Assembly (NCBI RefSeq): GCF_902364365.1 | Contig: NZ_CABJDN010000007.1 | Span: 186,001 to 250,000, forward strand | Source: Bacteroides intestinalis | Lineage (GTDB): Bacteria > Bacteroidota > Bacteroidia > Bacteroidales > Bacteroidaceae | DNA: 64,000 nucleotides | Reading direction: 5' to 3' | Shown: positions 10,120 to 18,791 of the stretch, in pieces | Layout of the letters: each line of letters starts with the position of its first letter | How positions within the stretch are numbered: position 1 is the stretch's first letter | Translations under genes and position numbers: made by a program | Notes under the pieces: model-generated | Databases searched by the model: none | Told to the model about the DNA's origin: nothing | What the model saw: only the letters and a program-made list of their open reading frames with translations

Positions 10120-13083
10120 TTAGAAAGTGATATCAATTCCGAATGAAATTGTTCTGACAGGTACGTAACCAAAATCCGTTCCCCCAGTGAAGTTATATTG
10201 AGGGTCCATACCTTTCAGGTGATTGAACAACACAACATTGTCTGCCGTTGCAGTCAGGCGTGCAGAATCGAATCCGATAGATTTCATCCACTTTGAAGGT
10301 AGAGAATATCCTAAAGCAATATTTTTAATAGCAAAATAGGAAGCGTCAATCAAACTGTTATCAGTAACAATGTAACTCTTTCCGATTTCAATACGTGGGA
10401 TGTCTGTGATATCCCCCGGATTTCTCCATGCACGTTCCAGCATTTTACTCTTTGCCTGTCCTACATAATTGCCATATAATAAGGTATTATAAATACCATC
10501 CAATACTTTACCACCAATAGAATATGTACAAAGGATACTCAAATCAAATCCTTTATATTTGAATGTATTATTGATGGAACCATATAAATCAGGAATACGG
10601 CTACCCTGAATTTCTTTGCATGCAGTAGCCTTGGCCATATCGTTAGTTATATACTTTTTGCCCTTAACTCCGTTTTCATCGGTATCCCATGCCCAATACA
10701 GTTGTTCTCCAGTTGCGGGATCAACGCCAGCGGCAGTTGCAGTATAGAATGAATATAAAGTCTCACCTTCGCGAATGATATAAGATCCGGAAATGATTTC
10801 CGGTTTATCTGCCAGTTGCAAAACCTTATTCTTAATCGTAGAGCCAAGGAGCGTTAAGTTCCAGGTAAACGGAGTATCTTTAAAGATATCAACTCCCAAT
10901 GTGAGGTCAATACCTGTATTGCGCATACTACCAACGTTCTTGTTGTAGCCATCAAAACCGAGTGAAGTTGCCATTGGGAATGACATTAACATATCTGTCG
11001 TCTTACGTTGATACCATTCGATAGTAGCAGATACACGATCAAACAATTTTGCTTCAATACCAATATTCAGGTTAGCATTTTTCTCCCATTTCAATTCTTT
11101 ATTTTCCAAGGAAGTTACGGCTGCACCGCTCATCGACGAGTTTGCATAACCCAAATCATAAAATGACTGCCAAGCATAAAAATTCTGTTTGGTACCATTC
11201 AATATGGCATCATTACCCTGTACACCATAGCTGGCTTTTAATGACAGATTATTAATCCAAGTAATGTCACTCATGAAAGATTCGTGAGAGATACGCCAGT
11301 TACCACCGACTGACCAGAATTTACCCCAACGGTTATCCTTATAGAAACGAGAAGAACCATCGGTACGGAAACTAGCAGAAAGGTAATACTTATCGGCAAA
11401 ATCATAATTCAAACGTGATAACACAGATTGAACTGCATAATTGTTCTGATAAGAAGATGCTCCTGTAATCGTTGTAGCTGCATCCAGTTCATAAAGTCCA
11501 CCAAATGGGAATCCCGTCTTGGTTGCTGACAAATAATCATATCTGTATTTATAAAATTCATGTCCAACCAAAGCTTCAAAATGATGATCACCGAACTTTC
11601 TGTCGTATGTCAACAATTGATTAAAAGTATAGCTGAATGTACGTGCAGTAGCTTTCTGTATAGTACCTTTTACGGATACAGAGTTGCCGTTATATGGATT
11701 ATAATAAGTTGCTCCAGCTGAATTGATTAAGTCAAAGCCATAATTAACAGAGAATTTCAATCCTTGCAGGAATGTGTTCTTCAAATCACCTAATTCTGTA
11801 TATACACGTCCGCTCAGGTTATCGCTTTGAGTAGAATACATATCATCATATAAGGTAGCAATTGTGTTCCACTCTGAACTGGCACCGGCTGGTCTGTTTT
11901 TACCATAGTCAAAAACGGCATTTCCCAAATTGTCATAAATCGTAGCACCATTGGCATCTTTCTCAAAGACAGGGAAAATAGGAGCCATTAATTGTGCACT
12001 GTACCAAACATTGGATGAACCGGATGAATTTTCAACAGCTGTATTGCTCTCATTGCGAGAGTAGTTGGCGCTCATTCCAGCTTTTAACCAGTTCGTAACT
12101 TCAGAGTCTATATTCAAACGTCCATTATACCGATTGAATTTTGTTGTCTTTAACAGACCTTCTTCATCAAGATAGCCTAAAGAAAACATATATTTAGTTT
12201 TGTCGCTTCCACCACTGAACGAAGCAACATATTCTTGACGTAAAGGATTGCTTTTTAAAGCTTCATCCATCCAGTCTTCACTATATCTTAATTTGGCATC
12301 ACTACGTACTTTTCCCGTCACAGGATCGATCAGTTCTGTAATACTATAATTAAAAGGGTTATACTGTTCATTCTGGCCCAGCATAGCAGTGGATCCACTT
12401 TTCATAGCCTCTAATGCAGCAACACCCGCCAACTCCGGAGAAACTCCACCGTTGATAATCTGATTATTCTTATATGACTGGAAGATTGTTTCTAAATAAC
12501 CGGCTTCGTCCATCGTTTCATAACGTGGAATAGCGCGTGAGGAAACACCCCAATTTGCTTTCAAGTTCACTTTTACCTTACCGGAATTACCTTTTTTGGT
12601 AGTAATCATAATCACGCCATTCGCACCACGAGAACCATAAAGAGCACCAGCAGAAGCGTCTTTAAGAACTGTCATCGTTTCAATGTCATTAGGATTGATT
12701 GCTGAAATGTTACCATCATAGGGAACACCATCCACTACATACAACGGTGATTGTGATGAATTGATAGAGCCATAACCACGGACGACTACAGAAGAGCCTG
12801 ATCCTGGCTGCCCTGAACCTGAAGTAGTTTGTACACCGGCAACCATACCATCCAATGCTTTCGTAACGTTTGCCACAGGTCTTTCTTTCAATTTCTCAGA
12901 CTTGATAACCTCCGCAGAACCAGTAAAAGACTCTTTCTTTGTGGTACCATAGGCTATAACCATTACTTCATCCAACATTTCAGTATCCGACTTCATAATA
13001 ACCTTTACATTCGGTTTTATTGCAACGTCTTGTGCTTGCATACCAATATACGTAATCTGAAGCGTTTTCGCAGAACTTAGCAC
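10120..13083 (-). CDS. Silent SusC-like TonB-dependent receptor body 3 (lacks signal peptide and N-terminal domain)
   Basis: 987 residues if read from a chance Met two codons before the recombination site (MLSSAKTLQITYIGMQ). There is no signal peptide, so translation from this Met would not give an exported receptor. The plug (VVVRGYGSINSSQSPLYVVDGVPYDG, VLKDASAGALYGSRGANGVIMITTKKG) and barrel (FRTDGSSRFYKDNRWG) are intact, with the C-terminal beta signal ending SFGIDITF. Homology to the complete SusC at 15787 begins at the shared core site; upstream sequence is unrelated. This is the silent body nearest to the promoter segment, so its inversion (13064-16001) would be the shortest, about 2.9 kb. 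Confidence 0.9.
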   Translation of the reverse strand: MLSSAKTLQITYIGMQAQDVAIKPNVKVIMKSDTEMLDEVMVIAYGTTKKESFTGSAEVIKSEKLKERPVANVTKALDGMVAGVQTTSGSGQPGSGSSVVVRGYGSINSSQSPLYVVDGVPYDGNISAINPNDIETMTVLKDASAGALYGSRGANGVIMITTKKGNSGKVKVNLKANWGVSSRAIPRYETMDEAGYLETIFQSYKNNQIINGGVSPELAGVAALEAMKSGSTAMLGQNEQYNPFNYSITELIDPVTGKVRSDAKLRYSEDWMDEALKSNPLRQEYVASFSGGSDKTKYMFSLGYLDEEGLLKTTKFNRYNGRLNIDSEVTNWLKAGMSANYSRNESNTAVENSSGSSNVWYSAQLMAPIFPVFEKDANGATIYDNLGNAVFDYGKNRPAGASSEWNTIATLYDDMYSTQSDNLSGRVYTELGDLKNTFLQGLKFSVNYGFDLINSAGATYYNPYNGNSVSVKGTIQKATARTFSYTFNQLLTYDRKFGDHHFEALVGHEFYKYRYDYLSATKTGFPFGGLYELDAATTITGASSYQNNYAVQSVLSRLNYDFADKYYLSASFRTDGSSRFYKDNRWGKFWSVGGNWRISHESFMSDITWINNLSLKASYGVQGNDAILNGTKQNFYAWQSFYDLGYANSSMSGAAVTSLENKELKWEKNANLNIGIEAKLFDRVSATIEWYQRKTTDMLMSFPMATSLGFDGYNKNVGSMRNTGIDLTLGVDIFKDTPFTWNLTLLGSTIKNKVLQLADKPEIISGSYIIREGETLYSFYTATAAGVDPATGEQLYWAWDTDENGVKGKKYITNDMAKATACKEIQGSRIPDLYGSINNTFKYKGFDLSILCTYSIGGKVLDGIYNTLLYGNYVGQAKSKMLERAWRNPGDITDIPRIEIGKSYIVTDNSLIDASYFAIKNIALGYSLPSKWMKSIGFDSARLTATADNVVLFNHLKGMDPQYNFTGGTDFGYVPVRTISFGIDITF
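13064..13077 (-). repeat. Shufflon recombination site of silent body 3
   Basis: Minus-strand AGTTCTGCGAAAAC, preceded by A as in the expressed gene, and inverted relative to 15988-16001. Confidence 0.75.
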
Positions 13084-13530
13084 GGTGTATTTTACTGATA
13101 ATCTGCAGCAAGACGGACCATGTAGAACTCTGGCATAAAATAATCCAATTTATCAAAATGCTTATAATATGAACATTAGCATAACTATATATGTGATTAC
13201 AGTTACCTATATTAACCCGCACATTAGACTTACATTGTTAATAATGAAAGCATTATGCATTATGCAGCCGCAAAAAAGATGCAAAAATCCGATACTGCAA
13301 GTTTTTCTAAGATGTAAATGTACAAAATGTTAACCGTGTTATTGTGTCCAAAAATACGAATAAACGTCTTTGATCTTATGAAATATATTGTTGGAATATT
13401 TCAAAAACGAGGCCACGTAACAGTCGTTTCCTATTGGCTTTAGGTCGATAGTTAACTACTACGTAACTTAGTGGCAAAGGTATAACTGGTCAAAAGCGTG
13501 TGTAAATGCTGCCCAGTTGGAAAAAGTTTT

Positions 13531-13568
13531 TTTCCCAGTTGGAAAGAAATATTTTCTCAACTGGGAAA
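13531..13568. repeat. Hairpin TTTCCCAGTTG/CAACTGGGAAA
   Basis: An 11-base stem with a 16-base loop. A partial direct copy of the left arm (CCCAGTTGGAAA) lies just before it at 13512-13523. It abuts the left arm of the 46-bp inverted repeat and may belong to the same element. Confidence 0.5.
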
Positions 13569-13573
13569 ATATA

Positions 13574-13619
13574 GAAACTTGCAAACTTGCAAAACTTGCA
13601 GGGCCTCTCACACACACAC
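13574..13619. repeat. Left arm of 46-bp perfect inverted repeat
   Basis: Contains three spaced copies of ACTTGCA, then GGGCCTCTCACACACACAC. The exact reverse complement is at 13863-13908. The 243 bases between hold no convincing gene. The pair lies inside the invertible segment, downstream of the recombinase. Confidence 0.85.
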
Positions 13620-13862
13620 GTATACGCGCGCGATAAATTTGGGTTTTCGGGCAGCCGCACATCAATGTTCCTTTTCTGGAAACAAACACGTAGATGACTA
13701 AAGTTTGCAGGTACGGATATTCATTCTTGCATCCGGAAGCAGAACTCAGCAGTTTGTTTAGCTTGGCTTCGAATGCACTCATCGTTTCCAGCAATAGACA
13801 GCAAGGAGACGGATCTTTCTATGAGAACGATTATCACCGACTTATTATGTACGTGCGTGCGT

Positions 13863-13908
13863 GTGTGTGTGTGAGAGGCCCTGCAAGTTTTGCAAGTTTG
13901 CAAGTTTC
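13863..13908. repeat. Right arm of 46-bp perfect inverted repeat
   Basis: Exact reverse complement of 13574-13619. The GT-rich inner end continues a few bases further as GTGCGTGCGTGT. I cannot tell whether this is a small mobile element, an invertible switch or an RNA structure. Confidence 0.85.
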
Positions 13909-14070
13909 TTTAAAGAAAAATTAGTGAAAGACTCTTTTAGTTTATGTCTACCTTGACAAGTTGCCATATATTACTCTCTAAATTTAGAAAGAGGGTAATG
14001 CAGGGTATTGGAAAAGGAGAGAATTAGAACAAAAATAGTAGGAAGCGTATAATATGCAGAACTTAAAAAA

Positions 14071-14126
14071 AGGTGTAACTCATTTAGCCTTAAAATTTAA
14101 ACTTTCACGGCAAATAATTACACCTT
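14071..14126 (-). terminator. Possible terminator of the shufflon recombinase
   Basis: On the minus strand AAGGTGTAA pairs with TTACACCTT and is followed by TTTTT, starting 15 bases past the recombinase stop. The loop is about 39 bases, which makes the call tentative. Confidence 0.45.
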
Positions 14127-14140
14127 AAATTTAGTGGAGT

Positions 14141-15337
14141 TTATTTCCCCTTTTTACGATGAACCAAGGAGTGATTTTTCTCCAAATCACTTATTATTGT
14201 CGCATCCATTACATTCGTGTATATTTGTGTGGTTTTCACGCTCTTATGTCCCAAAAGCTTCTGCACAGTTGTGATATTGACACCATTATAAATTAATAAT
14301 GTAGCATTGGTATGTCGAGCAGTATGAAATGATACCTTTTTAGCCAATCCTGCTAACCGGGCAATTATTATTAGTTCTTTATTCACATTTGAGTTGTCCC
14401 TTAAATGGAAAAAGTCTTGTAGGTTTGCCTGATATTTATTCAAAATCAGAATTCCTTTTCCACTAAAAAGTAAATATAGTGGTAATCGAACTTCAGTACC
14501 GGTTTTAATAGATTTATATATCAACCATGTCTCCTGGTGCATCTCTACAATGTTATCAGGCTTCATATTTACAAAATCAGAATACCGCATACCAGCATAG
14601 CAACAGAACAAAAAAGCGTCTAAAGTTTTCTGGTATTTCGTATAGCGTCCTGTCAATTGCAAGGTCTCTAATTTTTCCAATTCCTCCGGAGACAAATGTG
14701 TATGGCCGTTTTCTACAGTTTTAATTTTATATTTTCTGAAGGCATATTTTTGTATATCCATATATTCTTTATTAATGGCTACATTAATATGGCGTTTCAA
14801 GTGTTTCATGTGTTTGGCTATCGTATTGGTGTGATATCCTTTTGACTGCAGGAAGTATTCGAAAGAGGATACAAATTCAAAAGTTAGATCGGAAAATGTT
14901 ACATTCTTCTTAAACTCTTGTAAGAGAGCAAGCGTAGACAAATGATTGCGTTTAGTACTCTCTTTTAAGCCGGAAGTCATTACCTCTTGCTTAAAAAAGG
15001 GAATAAACGAAGATTTATCTTCCTGCTCTTGCTTTTCAGAAAGTACATCTTTTAGAACATCCAAATTAATAGCTTTACCCTGTTGCCAGAGTTCAAGTTC
15101 ACGCTTTTCTATCGTTGCGACAAATTCATAAATTAATCGATTTAAAGCGTCTGCATTAGGATGGTTTTTAACTAGTAGTTTCTTTGCATCCCATTGGTCG
15201 GGTCTTAAGTAGACTTTTGTCGAAAAATACTTCTTTTTCCTGTTCAGATAGGCCTCTACCTGCACCAGAGCCATACCTTTCTTGTTAAGGCTCTTTTTCC
15301 TGTTGTACACCAAACTGTAAATAATCTTGTTCATCAT
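14141..15337 (-). CDS. Tyrosine site-specific recombinase of the SusC/SusD shufflon
   Basis: 398 residues. Residues 1-100 form an arm-type DNA-binding domain (YFSTKVYLRPDQWDAKK), 110-210 the SAM-like core-binding domain, and 215-390 the catalytic domain. The active-site residues are all present: Arg251 (AGMRYSDF), His338 and Arg341 (FHTARHTNAT), His364 (LLGHKSVKTT) and Tyr373 (IYTNV). It is flanked by the expressed and silent sites and so is itself inverted by the reaction. Established knowledge: Bacteroides fragilis inverts SusC/SusD genes with a chromosomally linked tyrosine recombinase of this kind. The assignment to the sites here is inferred from position. Starts at the first or second of two adjacent Met codons. 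Confidence 0.88.
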   Translation of the reverse strand: MMNKIIYSLVYNRKKSLNKKGMALVQVEAYLNRKKKYFSTKVYLRPDQWDAKKLLVKNHPNADALNRLIYEFVATIEKRELELWQQGKAINLDVLKDVLSEKQEQEDKSSFIPFFKQEVMTSGLKESTKRNHLSTLALLQEFKKNVTFSDLTFEFVSSFEYFLQSKGYHTNTIAKHMKHLKRHINVAINKEYMDIQKYAFRKYKIKTVENGHTHLSPEELEKLETLQLTGRYTKYQKTLDAFLFCCYAGMRYSDFVNMKPDNIVEMHQETWLIYKSIKTGTEVRLPLYLLFSGKGILILNKYQANLQDFFHLRDNSNVNKELIIIARLAGLAKKVSFHTARHTNATLLIYNGVNITTVQKLLGHKSVKTTQIYTNVMDATIISDLEKNHSLVHRKKGK

Positions 15338-15700
15338 TAGTTGTTTTAGTTAATACTATGAACAAATAAGACGGGATAATGTGCTATAGAAGAACTAAAT
15401 AAGGCTTAATATCTGCAAAACTATGCCCCAAAAGAGTTTTTCTATTTTGTATTTCCTTTATAAAAAAGGTAAATCTACGTAAAATGGCTTTCAATTTTAT
15501 TCCTCCGACATGCATTATTAACACTTTTTGTTTAAAAGAGAAGGGGCGTATTAAGGAATAACAGTCAAGAAGGGGCTTCATAGTGATAGCATTTAAATAG
15601 TCATTTAGGTTTTTTTAGTGCAAAAAAGCTGCTGTTAAGCATAAAAACAAGCATTCAGTTAACAAATTGATAGATTTACAAGGTTTTTTCAACAAAATAA
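15338..15700. other. Divergent intergenic region inside the invertible segment
   Basis: It separates the recombinase start (-) from the SusC start (+). A 65-codon frame on the minus strand (15384-15581) has no recognisable domain and is probably not a gene. The only clear element is the SusC promoter at its right end. Confidence 0.5.
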
Positions 15701-15730
15701 TTGTTCGTTTCAGTTTTATTAATATATTTG
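15701..15730 (+). promoter_or_regulatory. Promoter of the expressed SusC operon
   Basis: A Bacteroides-type -7 box TATATTTG (15723-15730, consensus TAnnTTTG) is preceded by TTG (15701-15703) with a 19-base spacer, giving an untranslated leader of about 50 bases. It is the only such promoter next to a SusC start here and lies inside the invertible DNA, so inversion carries it to the chosen body. Confidence 0.7.
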
Positions 15731-15786
15731 CATTTTGTTAGAGTAAAGAAACAATTAATGTAAAGTTAAACTTTAAGAGAGAATTT

Positions 15787-18780
15787 ATGAAAAGAAAATT
15801 AATGCTGTTATTGGCCTGTCTTTTTGTTGGAATAGGCCTAGTAACTGCCCAAACTCAGACCATCACAGGTGTTGTGATTTCTGAAGAAGATGGGCAGCCA
15901 GTTATTGGAGCCTCTGTATTGGTAAAAGGTACTCAAATTGGTACTATTACCGGTGTAGATGGTGATTTTACTTTACCGAACGTACCAAGTTCTGCGAAGA
16001 CTTTGCAGGTTTCGTACATTGGCATGCAACCACAGGAAGTGGCAATTGCTTCTCATGTAAAGATCACATTGAAGCCTGATACAGAACTACTTGACGAGGT
16101 TGTTATTGTAGGATATGGAACTGGTAAGAAACTAGGTTCTGTGGTAGGATCTGTTGCTTCGGTTGGTGGAAAGAAATTGGAGAAGAATCCCACAGTCAAC
16201 TTTACCGATGCCTTAGCTGGTCAGGTTTCCGGTCTTTCAGTATTGTCCAGTTCGGGTGACCCATCTAAATCTGCTACAATCCGTTTACGTGGTGTAAACT
16301 CCATTAATGCAGGTAATACTCCGCTATTCATTTTGGACGGTGCTCCGATTTCATCATCTGTTTTCAATTCATTGAATCCTGGTGATATAGAGAACATCAC
16401 AGTATTGAAAGATGCTTCTTCAACAGCTATTTACGGTTCACGTGCAGCAAACGGTGTTATTGTAATTACCAGTAAAAAGGGTAAGTTTGATCAAAAGGCC
16501 AATGTTACTTTACGTGCTCAATATGGTTTTTCAAGTATGGTTCAGGACAACGTTGAGATGATGAACTCTTCTCAGTACATCCAATTCCGAGAATTAGTAG
16601 GTAGTCCTGTTCCACAAACCATTAAGGATAGAGTAGAAAAATATGGTATAGATACTAACTGGCGTGATGAAGTATTTGATAGCCATGCACCAACTTATAC
16701 ATTAGATGCAGCTATCAATGGTGGCGGTTCTAACATGTCTTACTATTTATCTTTGAATCATCATGAGCAAGAGGGTATCATTGCACAGTCGGGCCTTCGT
16801 CGCGAAGCACTGCGTTTTAACTTTGATACACGTGTAAAAGAATGGTTAAAAGTAGGTCTACAATCGAATTTGGGCTACAGCCAGTATGAAACGAATAATG
16901 AGACAGAATCTTCAAGTATTTATTCAAGTAGTCCATCTGTTTTTGCCAGATTTGCATTGCCTTATGATTCACCTCGTTTTTATACATTCGACGATAACGG
17001 CAACATCCAGTGGGGAGATAGAGCTACCCACCTTCTTTATAGTGGATTGACTACGCCTAATTTTGTTAATGACAACCGTGATGTACAAAGAAGAATTGTC
17101 ACTGCCAACATCAATCTTTATCAGGAACTTACTCCGATTAAAGGATTAACAGTAAGAGCACAGCAATCTATCGATGCATATGATATGACTCTATCAAACA
17201 TCGGACTTCCGTATGAAGCTTTCAAAACACCAATGGGAACTAGCGTTCCCGCACGAGACGGTTACCGCCAGGAAAGCTTTAGCAGATATTATGCATTTAC
17301 ATATACGAATACGGCTGAATATAAATTCAATATCGACGACCACAATGTAAGCGTTCTGGCCGGACAGGAATCTATCATCGCTAAATCCAGAAGTTTTGGA
17401 GTATTTACTGAAGGCCATACAGATGCCCGTCAGATGAAATTAACGCAAGCTCCGACTCCTGTTTCACCTAAAGATGACTTGACACATACACAAGTAGAAA
17501 CTGTATTCAATTCTATGTTCTTTACTGGCAGCTATAATTACGCTTCCAAATATTATCTGGATCTGACATTCCGTCGTGACGGAAGTTCTAAGTTCCCTAA
17601 AGATGGTCGTTGGGCTAATTTCTGGTCAGTTGGTGCTATGTGGGATATGAAAAAAGAAAGTTTCATGGACAACATAGATTGGCTGAATGAACTTTCAGTG
17701 AAGGTTAGTTATGGTACTACTGGTAACTCCGGTATTAGTGATTATGCTTACTATGGTTTAATTGGCTCCGGTAGTCCTTACAACAGTGAAGGTAGTTTGG
17801 GAATCTCGCAAGCTAGTAACACAGACCTTACTTGGGAAAAAGTTGCAGGTGTCAATGCTGGTCTGTCTTTCCGCATATTCGATCGCTTAACTGCTAATGT
17901 AGATTTCTATCGTAAAAAGACAACTGACTTATTAATGGATATACCTTATTCTTATACTACTGGTTTTAGCTCTGGTGCCGGAAATATTGGTGCTATGGTT
18001 AATAAAGGAGTTGATTTGGATTTCAAAGTAGATATCATTCAGAATAGTAATTTCTACTGGGGATTCAGAGCTAACTTCAACTATAATAAGAATGAGATCA
18101 CCGAGTTATTCAATGGACGTGATGAATATAGTTTGCCCGACTATGGTTTGCAATACAAAGTAGGTCATTCAGTTGGTGAATTATACTTTGTGCGCAGAGC
18201 TGGTGTTGACCCACGTGATGGTAAACAAATATGGTATGATAAAGACGGCAATTTGACCAAAGTATATAATAAGGAAAGAGATGCGGTTCTAATTGGCAAA
18301 GACAGATATGCTCCGTTGAATGGAGGTTTTGGTACAGAATTTAGCTGGAAAGGAATTTCTGTCAGTGCTGACTTTACTTGGGCCGGCAAAAAGTACCTGA
18401 TTAGTAACGATAGATTCTTCATTGAAAACGCAGCACAGGGACTTTCTATAAACCAATCTACCAACATGTTGAATATCTGGACTAAGCCAGGACAAATTAC
18501 AGATATTCCGGCATCAACAGAAGCTATTCAGATGGATGATCACTTGGTAGAGAACGCTTCGTTCCTTCGTTTAAAGAATGTAACCGTTCAGTATGAACTG
18601 CCGAAGTCTATATTGAAACACAGCGGTGTAATCGAACGCTTCAACATCTTCTTCACCGGCCGTAACTTATGGACACTTACTAACTTCACCGGTTATGACC
18701 CTGAACCTGATATCAACTTGATTAAGTTCGGATATCCTAATACAAGACAATTCGTATTTGGTGTTGAATTAACATTTTAA
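15787..18780 (+). CDS. Expressed SusC-like TonB-dependent receptor (complete; shufflon acceptor)
   Basis: 997 residues. Signal peptide 1-22 (MKRKLMLLLACLFVGIGLVTAQ); carboxypeptidase-regulatory-like domain about 24-105 (TGVVISEEDGQPVIGASVLVKG); DEVVIVGYGT; plug about 115-230 (RLRGVNSINAG, ITVLKDASSTAIYGSRAANGVIVITSKKG); barrel with FRRDGSSKFPKDGRWA and C-terminal FGVELTF. It transports an unknown nutrient through the outer membrane using TonB energy, with the SusD encoded 11 bases downstream. The recombination core covers codons 68-72 (SSAKT), so site-specific exchange would keep the reading frame and the N-terminal domain while replacing everything after it. Confidence 0.95.
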   Translation: MKRKLMLLLACLFVGIGLVTAQTQTITGVVISEEDGQPVIGASVLVKGTQIGTITGVDGDFTLPNVPSSAKTLQVSYIGMQPQEVAIASHVKITLKPDTELLDEVVIVGYGTGKKLGSVVGSVASVGGKKLEKNPTVNFTDALAGQVSGLSVLSSSGDPSKSATIRLRGVNSINAGNTPLFILDGAPISSSVFNSLNPGDIENITVLKDASSTAIYGSRAANGVIVITSKKGKFDQKANVTLRAQYGFSSMVQDNVEMMNSSQYIQFRELVGSPVPQTIKDRVEKYGIDTNWRDEVFDSHAPTYTLDAAINGGGSNMSYYLSLNHHEQEGIIAQSGLRREALRFNFDTRVKEWLKVGLQSNLGYSQYETNNETESSSIYSSSPSVFARFALPYDSPRFYTFDDNGNIQWGDRATHLLYSGLTTPNFVNDNRDVQRRIVTANINLYQELTPIKGLTVRAQQSIDAYDMTLSNIGLPYEAFKTPMGTSVPARDGYRQESFSRYYAFTYTNTAEYKFNIDDHNVSVLAGQESIIAKSRSFGVFTEGHTDARQMKLTQAPTPVSPKDDLTHTQVETVFNSMFFTGSYNYASKYYLDLTFRRDGSSKFPKDGRWANFWSVGAMWDMKKESFMDNIDWLNELSVKVSYGTTGNSGISDYAYYGLIGSGSPYNSEGSLGISQASNTDLTWEKVAGVNAGLSFRIFDRLTANVDFYRKKTTDLLMDIPYSYTTGFSSGAGNIGAMVNKGVDLDFKVDIIQNSNFYWGFRANFNYNKNEITELFNGRDEYSLPDYGLQYKVGHSVGELYFVRRAGVDPRDGKQIWYDKDGNLTKVYNKERDAVLIGKDRYAPLNGGFGTEFSWKGISVSADFTWAGKKYLISNDRFFIENAAQGLSINQSTNMLNIWTKPGQITDIPASTEAIQMDDHLVENASFLRLKNVTVQYELPKSILKHSGVIERFNIFFTGRNLWTLTNFTGYDPEPDINLIKFGYPNTRQFVFGVELTF
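15988..16001 (+). repeat. Shufflon recombination site in the expressed SusC gene
   Basis: AGTTCTGCGAAGAC, differing from the three silent sites only at A12 to G, a synonymous Lys codon change. It is in the opposite orientation to all silent sites, so exchange gives inversion and not deletion. Confidence 0.78.
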
Positions 18781-18791
18781 TTAAGAAAAAG

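Noticed and set aside
13605-13625. CA/GT microsatellite-like runs at 13609-13620 and 13855-13872
   Set aside because: Too short to be a slippage-controlled switch with no gene reading through them; treated as part of the inverted repeat.
13468-13924. Several short frames on both strands in the 46-bp inverted repeat region
   Set aside because: They run through the repeat arms and CA/GT runs and have no plausible starts or homology; the inverted repeat itself produces mirrored frames.
15384-15581. A 65-codon frame on the minus strand between the shufflon recombinase and the SusC promoter
   Set aside because: No recognisable domain, no promoter, and the composition is that of AT-rich intergenic DNA. 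Not listed as a gene.
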